From positions 62,001-126,000 of the forward strand of contig NW_005179037.1 of NCBI RefSeq assembly GCF_000350225.1: a DNA stretch of 64,000 nt. Direction: 5' to 3'. The position numbers and the translations under genes were made by a program. Under the pieces are notes generated by a model. The model was given only the letters and a program-made list of their open reading frames with translations, was not told where the DNA came from and did no database searches. How positions within the stretch are numbered: the stretch's first letter is position 1; every line of letters begins with the position of its first letter. This stretch comes from Chondrus crispus. Its lineage: Eukaryota; Rhodophyta; Florideophyceae; Gigartinales; Gigartinaceae. This document shows positions 28,640-39,945 of this stretch, piece after piece.

Positions 28640-31210
28640 ATGAGCCAGGAGCTCGAGCCCTCGATCCGCTCAGAAGCGGCGGATCTGAGTCCGGCCGCTG
28701 TGCAGTCCCCATCCCCCCGTCGGGCGACGGCGACGCAGGTCCTCGTGACCGCGAACCGTCGCTCGGATCCTCTGAGGAAAGAGCGGCGGCGATGTTCGAA
28801 CGCATAGCCGAATACATCGAGGAAGTCCGTACTTCCCTTCAGATCGATGTATGGGACCATGTATACACTCGATGTATGGCCGAACTCCGCTCCCTGCGTG
28901 AAGGGAGGTTCGATAGAGTGACGCAGTCCTTAGAGAATCTCCGAGCACTGATCGACGAGTTACACTCGCGGATAGTGCTCGTCGAAGACTCCCGTTTCGC
29001 CTCGCCCGGACCGTCCGGGCAAGGTCGCCCTGAGAGGCCGACCTCGGTGAGACGACCCGAGGACCAAACCTCTCCGTCTGCAGAGCAATTGGGTGCGTTC
29101 GCGCACCTCTCGGCTGAGCCCAACGCCACCCGTCGGCGTGCTCGTGACATGGAACGTACCATGGCCGAAAGGATACCCGGTGCCCCCTCGAGAGGGCCCG
29201 GTGGTACCGTACCTCCGAGCGCCGCCGCCCTCGAAGGTTGGCGTCCGACTGGTGCCGCTACCAGTCGGACTGCAGAAGGAAGCCGTCCTCCGATAGACGC
29301 GAACTTCGTGTCTGAGACCCAAGTCTTGCCGCCTATCGCCGGAAGTAGGCGGCAAGTGGACCGCGTATCGTACGCGGACGAACAGGACCGTGGAGGAGCC
29401 GCCCGCGGATCCGGAGAACCGATGTTCTCCGTCGATACCCGCTGGGGCGGCTACCCGCCGGCGAGTTACGCCGAGCATCCAGGTCCGGTAGACGTCCGTA
29501 CGATACCGGCTACCTCCTTCGGCACGCTGGGTCCCGCTGAACCCGAGCTCGAGCCGGTACATACGATGATCCAAGAGTTCAGCGCCGTTGCTGACTATCG
29601 TATGTACCGCTTGGATAACACCTCGAGGCTCGTTACCTCGGGTGATGCGGGACGGATCGCGAAGTACGTCCAACGCTGTCGTGGGATACGTCCCACGATG
29701 CGCAGCTTCGACGGTACCGATCCGATCCAGCTGCTGCCGTTCTTGAAGGATATCCGAATCACCTTCAACTCGCAACACCTGACCGAAGGTGTTGCGGTAC
29801 GAGTCCTCGCGCACTTCCTCGAGCGCCACGCGGAGCGCCTGTATACGAGTTATACGATGCCTGGCCTCCGCGCCGGCCAGCTCCACGAAGACGTGAGCTG
29901 GCCGGGGCTCGTGAATCAATTCTTAAAACGCTACCTCACGGACGACGTGTTAGGTGAGGCATACGACGCTGTCGCTACGGCGCGACAGCAATCCCATGAG
30001 ACGGAAAGCACGTTTGCTGACCGACTCGAGACTGCCGCGTTCCGATGCACGGCAGTCTTCTCCGAACAGTCCCTCCTGCACTACTTCGTGCGGGGACTTG
30101 CACCGGCAACCCGTGCCGCAGTATCCCAAAACTGTGCAAAGGCTGCCAGGCAGTCAGAAGACCGATCTTCCGACCATCCGCCGTATCGCCACGGCGGAAG
30201 GTACAACGTACCGCGCTCGGCGCGGTTTACCTCTGCCGGATTCGAAATCGGCAGGGAAGGCTGGCAGGACTACGAAGTCCGTCGCGACAAGTTCGCCCGC
30301 CTCGACCCTCCATATCGGGGAGGATGAGTGGCAGGCCGACCCTGTCCTCATTACGCAAGGAGCAGGGCCCGTGGGGGCACGAACCCCCTCACCGATGTCG
30401 ACCGGAACGACATCGAGTTTCGCGACCGCGTTCGCGGCCACTCCAAAAGTGGCAAGCGGTACGGACCCCCGGGTCGCAGAGCTCGACATATCGAACCGAG
30501 ATGCAGGAGGCGAAACGCCTTGCGTGCCCCTCCTCACGGATGAGGAGGCGCGGCACGCGGCGACCTTCGCCTCAACGGACGGCAGCGCGTACGTGTGCTG
30601 GCTATGCTGTACGTACGGGCATGCCATGTACGCGTGCCCGTTCCTGTCGCCGGAACAACGAATGTTCACGGCGTACAGGAACTACCGCTACCAGATGGAG
30701 ACGCGCCCCGGTGCGCGTAATCTCCTCCGGCAGGCGGCGGGCGAGGGACGTACCCCGCGTCAAAGTTTCCCGAACCGATCGGGTGGAGGCGCATGCTTCG
30801 CCCCCCGTGGAGGCGGGTACCGTCGTAACGAAGTCGATCGTCAGGGTCGACCCGCCTACCGGCAGGCGGACACAAGGTACCCGCGCCAAGGAGAGAGAGG
30901 GAACCGAGACCGTTCTCGGTTACCCCAACAGGTACAAAATGCGATAATGTACCTGCAAGACTGGGTAGAGTATCCGTACCCTCTACTCACGGAGGGTCAC
31001 GAAGGCGAGCCGACTCGCTTCGTCCCCCATATCCTGCGACGACCGGACGCCGCAGGTCAAGGCCCGGAAGTACCCGAATACTTCGCCACGGCCGCCGAGC
31101 CGCAGTGGGGGAATCGTCCCGACCCACGCAGCCGGCTACCGGAAGAAGACCTGGCCGTCGATAGCCAGGAGGTTAGCTCCGATAGCACGGGTAGTTCGAA
31201 AAAAGGGTAA
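28640..31210 (+). pseudogene. Gypsy-1 gag, frameshifted
   Basis: Corresponds to the 856-aa gag of Gypsy-2, starting at ATG 28640 and ending at TAA 31208-31210. A 1-bp deletion near 28717 and a 1-bp insertion near 30128 throw most of the protein into another frame (28640-28717, then the frame ending 30327, then the frame from 29954 to 31210). The zinc knuckle YVCWLCCTYGHAMYAC is in the last piece. Amino-acid identity to Gypsy-2 Gag is high (over 90% by eye outside the shifts). Confidence 0.9.
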
Positions 31211-31350
31211 AGACGGTTACGTACACGCGGTCGCGTGAGCCGTCTTGTCCCCACGAACTAGACCCGACCCCGCGTGCTCGCCAAGGACACGGGGGGTATT
31301 GTCCGATAATACATCCCCCGCTACCTGAGGCGAGCACGGGAGCTCCTGTA

Positions 31351-34300
31351 CTGCCGATACAGAAGGGAGCGCACGTCGAAGCCTCCGAAGGCCCGACGTT
31401 AGGGGAACAAGACACCGGGACAGCCGACGTTCCGGTGAGGCGTAACGATGGCGACGGGGGCAACGACAACTGAAAAGATTCGGTGGACCCCCTGACTCCC
31501 TCGAGCCCAAGGTCGCCGGAGGAAGGTCCGTGTCGTACGGACTCGAATAATCCGAGGGGCCTCACTGATCCGCGGACGCCCAAGAAAGGGGGAGAAGGAA
31601 ACGCAAGCGGGGCCAGCACGGAAATCGAAGGCCCCGGCGGAACGACCTCACCGATAAGGCGTCCCCGAAGGTTGTCGACGGCGTCATTTGCCTTATGATG
31701 TCGAAGATTTACAACGTCCTCGGCTCGATAGCCACAGAAGGAAATGCATTTAAACCCCGCACGATCGCCGTTGATACGTGCTGGGGGTATAATCTGGTGA
31801 GGAAGGCCGACCTTCCCCCCGATTGGACGCGTTACGTCGTGCACGACGCACCTCTGCCACGATTTGCAGGGGCGAATAGCAACCCCCTCAAGCTTTCGGC
31901 CGTCGTCCGCCTGGCCGTGCGGTTGAGGAACACGGTGTTCCGAATTCCGTTCGTAGTCGCGGACCAGCTCGCCGTGCCGGTCCTCCTCGGCACGGCCTTC
32001 ATCGATACGCAAGTGCGATGTATCGACATCGAGGCTCAACGGATGGAGCTGCGCCAAGGCGGCTCTGTTGCAATCTTCGACGGAAAAGGGGAGCCGACTC
32101 CCCGTACCAGGCGTAGCGGACGCCAGACGAGACGGCCCGATGTACGAGAGGAGGCCCCGTAGGCCATCCGAATCGCCCTCTGGGTCACCATCCCCGCGAG
32201 GTCGCAAGCCCGAGTGCGCGTCACCACCACGGGGAGGGGCCTCGTATTCATGGAGCCGAAGCCGTCACTTCAACACCGACATGGAGTGAGGCTGACGAAC
32301 GGCGTCGTCGAGGTACTGCCGAATCAGACCTTCGACGTCCTCGTCGCGAACTTTTCGCGACGGGAAAGGCGGCTTCCGAAGCACACCGTCGTAGGGTATG
32401 CGACGCGCAACCCCCTCGCGATCCTGACGCCCGAACGTCGCGTCGCCGAGGGGGTCGCACACGCGCTACACCTGACCGACTTGACCGATCAAGTCGGGAA
32501 GGCAAGAGCTGGACGACCAAGCTCCGATGAGCTAGAGGCCGTTACGAGGGAACAGGTGGGTACGGACGATCGGCCACCTGGAGACAAACCGACGGCGGGA
32601 GGCACCGTAAACATCCACAAAAAGGATCCCAAAAATCCACCGATGGATTGGGAAAAAGAGGTGGACTTGTCATACATCGACGATGACAAGCTCCGTGGCC
32701 ACGTACTCGAGATGCTCCGCAAGCATTCGAGTCTGTGGAGCGGTGCGCTCGGAACGATCCGAGCCACGGAGCACAGCATCCCTCTCGAACCGGGAACGAA
32801 ACCGATTCGTTCGATGCCCTATCGGAAGGGGCCCGCCATGCGCGAGATGGTTGCCAAGGAGGTCAACCAAATGCTGAACGCAGGGGTTATCGAACCCGCG
32901 AGCACCGAGTGGGCGTCCCCGGTGGTGCTCGTCCCGAAGAAAGACGGCTCTCTTCGGTTCTGCGTGGACTACCGGCGTCTCAACGCGAAGACGGCAGCGG
33001 ATTCGTATCCGCTGCCCGGATGGACGACTGCATCGACTCGTTAGGAGATACAGCCGTCTTTACGACGTTGGACTGCAATTCCGGTTATTGGCAGATCCCC
33101 GTCGCTCCGGAGGACCGGGATAAGACCACGTTTACGACGCACATGGGCACGTTTCGCCACCTGCGCATGCCGTTCGGACTAAAAGGGGCACCGGCCACCT
33201 TCCAACGTGCATTGGATATTATCATTTCCGGAGTCCGCTGGCAAATATGCCTCGTCTATCTGGATGACGTCATAGTGTTCTCGCGTACGGACGCCGAACA
33301 CGCGAAGCATCTCGACACTGTCTTGAGCTTGTTAGGGAGTGCCGGCATCTCCCTCAAGCTCAAGAAGTGTAGCTTCTTTCAACCGAAGGTACACTACCTG
33401 GGGCACGTCATCTCCCCAGGTAAGTTGAGCGTGGCCGATACGGCGGCCGACGCCTTCAGGACGTTCACGTTCCCGAGGATGCTGACGCAGGTGCGCTCGT
33501 TCCTCGGGGCGTGTAACGTATATCGCCGCTTCGTTAAGGGCTTCTCGAAAATAGCCCGTCTGTTGACGGATATGACGCGCAAGGATTCCGATCCTGACTT
33601 CGATAATCCTACCGAGGATCAACTCCAGGCGTTCGAGAACCTTAAGGAGTGCATGATCGCTCCGCCGATCCTCGCGTTGCGTCGGCATGGACGACCGTAC
33701 ATGATCGACACCGACGCCAGCGCCTACCAACTAGGCTGCAGGCTGCTCCAAGAGCACGACCAGCCAAACGATTGGCGCCCCGTTGGGTATTGGTCTTACT
33801 CGCTGAACGACAGCGAACGAAACTACAGCGCTACCGAGCGCGAATGCTTCGCCGTAGTGTGGGCCGTCCGCACACTACGGCCGCACGTTGAAGGCACGAA
33901 GTTCACCGTCCGAACAGATCACGACGTCCTGAGGTGGGTCATGTCCCTCACCGAGAGTTCCGGAAGACTCATCCAGTGGCGGCTACGTCTGGCTGAATAC
34001 GACTTCACCATTCAGTACCGCCCCGGGCGCGTGCACCAGGTACCGGACGCCCTGTCACGCCTCGTGTCGCCGAGAGTCGCCGACGACCCTCGCCCCAGCG
34101 TCGAGGTGGATGACGACATTTCCACCTTCGACGCGGGCACGACCGTTCGAGACGTATCGAACGAGCTCGCGGGCCACGTTTGCATCGCGAGCTGCGACCA
34201 CGAGGTCGAGCACATCTTCGCGACGACACGGAACCAAGCCAGCTCACGAAGAACGTCGCGCGCCCGAGCGCACGACGAGCCGAGCGGCGACGACGAAGCC

Positions 34301-35938
34301 CCCGCTCTCCAAAGACCCAATTCGTTCTGGGAGGAGAATGACGAGTTCGACGCCACCGACATCGAGCGCACCGCAGACCACGAGGCTGGCGCGCCCGACT
34401 CTTCGGTCGCCCCTCCGCCGGAGGACCTTCCGGCTCCTCTTACGGTAGAGGAGATTGCCGAAGAGCAACGCGTGGATGACTTCTGCCAAACCGTTTTGGC
34501 ACGACAGTCAGAGTCCCGGGACTCCGCGTTCTTCGAGGACCACCAGGGGGTGCTCAAACGGAGACACCCCTTCGACCCTGCTATCGTGCAGGTCGTGGTA
34601 CCTCGGACGCTCCGGAGCGTCCCCTCGGACGCTCCGCGCTAGGCTCCTTCGCCTGTGCCACAACCCGGTCATCGCAGGGCACCCGGGCCAGAACCGTATG
34701 TACTACGCGCTCCGTCGCGAGTACTACTGGCCCCATCTGGCTGCAGATGTTGCCGCCACGGTGCGAGGTTGTCGAACCTGCGCGATGAACCGGGTCAAGC
34801 TGAGGAAACATCTCAACCGATTGAGATTGTTTCCAGCTACGAGGCCGCTCGAGAGTCTGGCCATCGACATCTTGGGGCCGCTCCCCAAGACGAAGTCAGG
34901 GAAACGGTTCCTGCTCGTGATCACGGACCGCTTTAGCAAACTGACGCAAGTCGTTGCGCTTCGCACGATAACCGCATACACCGTCGCAGTTGCGTTCTGC
35001 GAATCGTGAGTGTCCCGCGCACGTTGCTGTCGGATAACGGACCGCAGTTTAATGCCAAGTTTTTCCACAGCACGTGCCGTGTTCTGGGGATAACTAATAT
35101 GTACACATCGGCGTACCATCCCCAGACGAACGGGCAAGTCGAGCGATACAACCGAACGATCGCTGCGATGCTACGCAACTACGTAGGCGAGCATCAAGAT
35201 GACTGTGACATGTACGTGGGGCCGCTTACGTATGCGTATAACTCCCACGTACACCGCACCACCAAAACGACGCCGTTCGAGCTCGTGCTCAGCAGACCAC
35301 CGCCGGAGTTCTCGCTTCGACTAGCCGACGGTGACGTTCCCCCTGCCGACAGGGGGAACCAACGTGCCGAAATCCTCAAGACCTTGGATTCGACAATCCA
35401 GAGGGCCTACGGGAGCCTGCGACGGACGCAGGCTTGCTACAAGCGCGACTTCGATAAGCGCATACGACGCATCAATTCGCGACTCCATCCGGGAGAGTAC
35501 GTATACCTCAACCCCACCGACGGGGGGAAGACTTCGAACAAGCTCGCATCCCCCGCAGTCGGACCCTACTGCGTCCTCGCGAACGACCACCGAACCATCA
35601 CGATCGACCGTGATGGGGTCACTGAGCGGGTCTCCGCAGATCGTTGCGTATACGCGCCACCGCCGACGGACGCACTACGGGCGAGCACAACAACCCCAGC
35701 TGACCTCGCCGACAAGGTCAGAGAGGGGACACAGTACGCTGTCGAGCGACTACTGAAGCACCGGGATATGGAAGACGGAACTATCGAGTTCCTCATCAAG
35801 TGGGCGGATTTCGACACGCCCACCTGGACTGCGCGGACTCACGTCCCGGAGGAGTTGGTGTCTCGTTACGCCCAACGCCTCCGGAGACGCACCGGCATGT
35901 ACCTCAACTCAAACGTGAACGCGGACGTTCACGCTTGA
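31351..35938 (+). pseudogene. Gypsy-1 pol with chromodomain, frameshifted
   Basis: The ATG used in Gypsy-2 is CTG here (31351). Lesions relative to Gypsy-2: TGA near 31472, TAG at 32160-32162 (Gln in Gypsy-2), a 1-bp deletion near 33016 at the RT start, a 22-bp inverted duplication at about 34614, and a 13-bp deletion with TGA near 35007 in integrase. Domains are otherwise recognisable: protease AVDTCWGYNLV, RT VYLDDVIVF, RNase H DTDAS, integrase LAIDILGP and LSDNGPQF and GQVERYN, and chromodomain YAVERLLKHRDMEDG ending EFLIKWADFDTPTW. No functional Pol can be made. Confidence 0.9.
34605..34622. repeat. 18-bp palindrome from an inverted duplication in Gypsy-1 pol
   Basis: GGACGCTCCGGAGCGTCC. 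Gypsy-2 has CCTCGGACGCTCCGCGCC at this place; Gypsy-1 has an extra 22 bp made of an inverted copy and a direct copy of the neighbouring bases. This resembles the inverted duplications in MULE-1. Confidence 0.85.
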
Positions 35939-35944
35939 GGAGGG

Positions 35945-36611
35945 TGTAGTATAACGACGGACGCCCGCACGGGGAGATTATTATCCGTGCGGCCGTGCAC
36001 GGTGTACACGTGGGCGGGTGTGCCCACGTGTAGGGAGCGCGCTCGTGCCGAGTGGTCGTAATCTGGCGTACGTGTACAGTAGTGCACGTGTCGGCCAAGC
36101 GGTAGTTTGCTAGTATTACGTGTGTACGCTAGCACACGTGGCATCCGTGCGGTAGTCTGTAAGCAGCGCGTGGGTACAGTAGTACACACGTGTACCTGCA
36201 GCGTCCGCGCGGTAATTAGGAATTGAGGCGCTAGTTTTTTAATGGCGTACAGTACCTGGTACGCACTAGGCGGCAGGTACTGTATACTGGGACAGGTGTC
36301 CGAGGCGTCCCTCTGAGGGGTTAAGACCTGACACCCGTCCCCACCAGTAAACTGGGGCAAGCTCGCCCCCGTCCCTTTTGCGCCTATATACGTCCGTTTC
36401 GGTTGTCTATCGCGCGCGCTGGCTTCTAACCCGTTACCGGTCGCTCCCGCTCACGCACCACAGGGCGACTGCGCGTAACCGGCCAGTGAGCCACTCCCTT
36501 TTCGCGAGCTCGTCCGATCGGTTCAATTAGCGCGTCGCGTCCACGCCGCGTGCTCCCTCTGTATAGCCTCCGCCTCTCACCCAACCCAGGGCGGAGAGGA
36601 GTTATCCCACA
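35945..36611 (+). repeat. Solo LTR A, 667 bp
   Basis: TGTAGTATAACGACGG to TTATCCCACA, flanked by an exact 5-bp duplication GAGGG (35940-35944, 36612-36616). Removing it with one GAGGG restores the sequence seen in Gypsy-2 after pol (TTGAGGAGGGGGCCCC). Homologous to solo LTR B but distinct from the LTRs of Gypsy-1 and Gypsy-2. Rich in CACGTGTA words. Confidence 0.9.
36248..36284 (+). other. Stem-loop of solo LTR A
   Basis: TACAGTACCTG (36248-36258) pairs with CAGGTACTGTA (36274-36284). Counterpart of 18344-18380 with one compensatory base pair. Confidence 0.7.
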
Positions 36612-37818
36612 GAGGGGGCCCCCAACCGCTCCTTCTCGGATAAAGGTAACCGACTGCGGTTGGACAAAATTCCGATAAAGGGGCAAGGACACCGGTCTTC
36701 CAACCTCCCCCGACGGGGAGGGAGTCACACGACTCCAGGAGCAACACCGGACGAAGATCCTCGAAAGGAGCACGCAAACGCGAAGAAGTCGAGTGACAGC
36801 AAGCAGTAGGGGCTGCCCTATGACAATCCCAGCGGAAGCGGCAACTAACGGAGAAGAACAACGGACCCTCCCAGCCGACAATACGGACCAGAACCGCGAT
36901 AGCCCACAGGGGTATTAACACGACAGCATGAGTCAGGGGGTCATGAATCCCCTCGCCGCCACAGGGGCGCAGCAGCGATCTGCATGAACTCTCGAATCGC
37001 CAATTGTTAAACGCCAACTCACGGGGTAGGGCGTGGGATTTCACGCGCTCTGTAGCGTGCCATGCCCACCGAAAGGGTCGCTTCGATAACCTGGCGGCGG
37101 TGCGTGAGTACGCGAACGTACGGGGCGCCTAAAATAAGGCACGAGGAGCGATGGAGGCGTACCCATGCACAAGGTACGGACCAAGCGAGGACGAGGTGAA
37201 CAAGCCCGACGCGCAATTAATACGTCGGCGCAGAACTCGTGCCACAACTGTCGACCCGCCTCACCGTCAGCCTGCGGTACGCACTGTAAATTCGGTACAG
37301 ACCGTTCTGGCAAACCGCCGCCACCGACGGCAGAAGGTTAAAAACAGATGAAATTTAGGGTGAATGGGAAATTACACACCCACGCGCGGGTGGCACGTGT
37401 GGGAAGCGCCACCGAGCCACATGTAATCGATGACAGGGCAGCGATACGTGCGTCGCGCCCGACACTTGGCAATAACCACCCCACGGGCGGGGACTAATTT
37501 TTTGGCAAAAATACATTTTCGCGGGAAAATTATTTTTTGGAATTATTTTTTTGGGGGATTTAATCAAGGTCAATGCGCTTCTGCGCACATGCAGGGCTGG
37601 ACAGCGCGCGCGCATGCGTGTCGCACTGTAGAGAATGCGCTCTGCAGCAGTTGCCGGACAGAAACGCGCACGCGCTCGCGGCACCTGCCTTCACTACCGG
37701 CCCCGCGTCTCCGCTCCCACCTTCCGCCCGCGCGATGCTGCTCCGCCGCGCGCGCTGACACCGCCCTGCTCTACGAGCCCTCGCCGCCGACGGCGAGGAA
37801 GCCAAAGAGAATTGCATT

Positions 37819-38117
37819 CGTCGCGCGCCGCGCCCTCGCCATCGGTGGCGAGGGTTGCGAAGGATAAGGACCGTCGTCACGCGTCGTCGCGCGCCGCGCC
37901 CTCGCCATCGGTGGCGAGGGTCGCGAAGGATAAGGACCGCGCCGCGCATTCGTCGCGCGCCGCGCCCTGGCCATCGGTGGCGAGGGTTGCGAAGGATAAA
38001 GACCGTCGTCACGCGTCGTCGTGCGCCGCGCCCTCGCCATCGGTGGCGAGGGCCCCGAAGGATAAGGACCGTCGTCACGCGTCGTCGCGCGCTGCGCCCT
38101 CGCCACGGACGGCGAGG
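37819..38117 (+). repeat. 66-bp tandem repeat, ~4.5 copies, each with a hairpin
   Basis: Units start at 37819, 37885, 37951, 38017 and 38083 (partial). Each contains CCCTCGCCATCGGTGGCGAGGG, a stem of 8 bp with a 6-nt loop; the fourth-to-last base pairs are kept in nearly all copies. Because 66 is a multiple of three, long repetitive frames appear on both strands. Gypsy-2 has two related units near 52900-52980 (CCCTCGCCCCGATGGCGAGG). Confidence 0.9.
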
Positions 38118-38178
38118 GTCGAAAAGTCTACAGTACGACAGGGGGGGGGGGGGGGCGCACCGCCTCTCACGCCCAGGT

Positions 38179-38278
38179 NNNNNNNNNNNNNNNNNNNNNN
38201 NNNNNNNNNNNNNNNNNNNNNNNNNNNNNNNNNNNNNNNNNNNNNNNNNNNNNNNNNNNNNNNNNNNNNNNNNNNNNN
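38179..38278. other. Assembly gap, 100 N
   Basis: Exactly 100 undetermined bases directly after a run of 15 G (38142-38156). The round length suggests a gap of unknown size. Sequence on both sides lies within Gypsy-1. Confidence 1.
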
Positions 38279-39245
38279 AGAGGATGCACTCCTCTTGGAC
38301 ATCTGAAATTATTAAATGCCACCGTTTTGTGCAATTTAATAATTTTGTTGAGGTGCATTTTATCGTGGGGCAAAACGTCACCGTCAAAAGTTATTTTTCC
38401 ACAAGAATTACCTCATACTTAGGACCCCGATACTGTTTTACCTCCCTCCGATCGGAGCAACGATCATTACAAAACCAACACTGCATCCAGTGGGGCATCC
38501 AGGAAATAAAATTCCGACTGTGCAACTTGGAACCCCGGCTTTCGGCCACAGTTCTCCACTTCGCACCACACAAAAAACCCTTTCGCTCCGACCGCCACCG
38601 CCCGGGCACAGGCCCCGGAGCGCCCCCGCTCGCGCCGGTATAATGCTGCGAACCGTGCCGCGGGAGCCGATGGCGCCGGCGCGCCCGCCACGAAGGCGAG
38701 GTACGCCAGATAGAAAACGGACTTCGCGTCTTCGCGCTCTTGCCTCGACGGCGAGCGGCAAGAAGAAGGGTAGCGAACAACTACGCGTCCGCGCACTTCC
38801 CCAATGAGGAGTGGCGCCGCCAGTGAGGCGACCGTCGCGAGCGCAATTGTGAATGCCGATCACACACCGGACGGACCTCCGCGCATCGGACGCTGCGGTC
38901 GTACGAGAGGAGCCGCTCACTCTCGCGCCTCCCGTTGCTCTACGAAGAGAGCCATGTTCGAACAGCATGATGGGCACGCAGAGTGACGACCGCTGGCAAC
39001 CGCCAAGGGAGAGGCGCGACCCGTAAAGGCGCCGCACGAAGCGCCTTGTACGCGATCGTCGCCCCGGACAGGACGACAGCCAACGAAAGGGGTGAACAAG
39101 AACGGAGAGCACGACTCACGAGGAAGTGAGGAACGAACGCAGGCGGGGGGGCGATAGGGAAACGAGGATCGAGTCTGGGAAGGAAGCACGAGTCACCCTA
39201 CAAGCACATGTGAACGCGGACGTTCACACTTGTGGGGGGGGGCCG

Positions 39246-39945
39246 TGTAGTATAACCCCCCCCTGGGGGCTTTTTAGTTAGATTGGATCAACAACAGGAT
39301 CCCCTACTGTAGAGCTCGACGCTCTACAGTACAACCACGCGTGTCCACGCGTACACCACGGGGACAACGGACACGCGCATACACGTGCACACGTGTACCA
39401 CGCGCGAACGAAGCGCGCACGCACCACGGGTAATACGTGTACTGTCAGCCTCGACATAGCTGACAGTATTACAGTGCAGGCCGACCTGCACTACAGTAGC
39501 CCACTACAGTACCTCGGTACTGTAGTGTTATGATAGATTGTTTTGTATATTAAATATGGAGCGGACCGACGGCGGCGGAGGGGGACAAAGACGGACTTGT
39601 CACCCACCGACCGTCAAGGTCCGACTTCCCGCTTATTCTAAGGTAGCGCTCGCTAACTACCTTAGAGCGGCACCGAGCGCGGGTTGAGGACGCGCGCGGT
39701 ACGCCCACGAGCCGGCTCCGCCTCCGCCCGGCGGTACTGGATCGTTACCCAGTACCGCGCCGGGGCGTCGAGGCGTCGAACCGCTCGCGCGTACCGGCGT
39801 CCTCCCCGTTCCCGCTCTACCACGCTACCCGGGCCCGCTGCCCGGTGCCGTTAGCTGGTGTCCTGCTTCACCCCCTCTTTCCGATCGGACGGGGTCTCGG
39901 TCGAACTGTGCATACACCCCTATCGCTGGGGGTGTTTATGCTACA
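39246..39945 (+). repeat. Gypsy-1 3' LTR, 700 bp
   Basis: Same length as the 5' LTR, about ten differences (for example CCCTCCC to CCCCCCC near its start, GCCTG to GCGTG, ACGTGTA to ACGCGTA). Preceded by a G-rich polypurine-like tract (TTGTGGGGGGGGGG) and followed by GATAA. Confidence 0.95.

Larger units (their letters stand above)
36612..39245 (+). other. Gypsy-1 3' module between pol and 3' LTR
   Basis: About 36612-37470 aligns with the start of the Gypsy-2 module (51909-52750): ACCGCTCC, GCGGTTGGACAAAATTCCGATAAAG, CAAACCGCC and TTAAAAA blocks in order. Beyond that it diverges: AT-rich stretch (37495-37560), a 66-bp tandem repeat, a 15-G run and a 100-N gap. After the gap there is a 240-bp AT-rich stretch, then GC-rich sequence without a recognised gene. 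No counterpart of the Gypsy-2 antisense ORF is visible; it may be lost, hidden by the gap, or replaced. The module ends with GTGAACGCGGACGTTCAC and a G-rich tract before the LTR. Confidence 0.7.
27860..39945 (+). mobile_element. Gypsy-1: 12.1-kb chromovirus, decayed
   Basis: LTRs of 700 bp (27860-28559, 39246-39945) start TGTAG and end CTACA, differ at about ten positions, and are flanked by an exact 5-bp duplication GATAA (27855-27859, 39946-39950). Internal order: primer-binding site, gag, pol (protease, RT, RNase H, integrase, chromodomain), then a 3.3-kb 3' module before the 3' LTR. Compared with Gypsy-2 the coding parts have 1-bp indels, stops, a lost pol start codon and a 13-bp deletion. 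It carries a solo LTR insertion and an assembly gap. Confidence 0.95.

Noticed and set aside
28960..29919. 319-codon frame antisense to Gypsy-1 gag
   Set aside because: It mirrors the gag coding frame in GC-rich DNA, has no domain and is shorter and broken in Gypsy-2, unlike the antisense ORF after pol.
31173..32207. 344-codon frame antisense to the start of Gypsy-1 pol
   Set aside because: Shadow of the protease region; in Gypsy-2 the equivalent is split into smaller frames.
35945..36611. Reading this LTR as the original 3' LTR of Gypsy-1
   Set aside because: An exact GAGGG duplication flanks it, and its removal restores the sequence found in Gypsy-2, so it is a later insertion reduced to a solo LTR.
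37560..38387. Long frames across the 66-bp repeat and the N gap
   Set aside because: Open only because 66 is divisible by three and N codons were passed; not evidence of coding.
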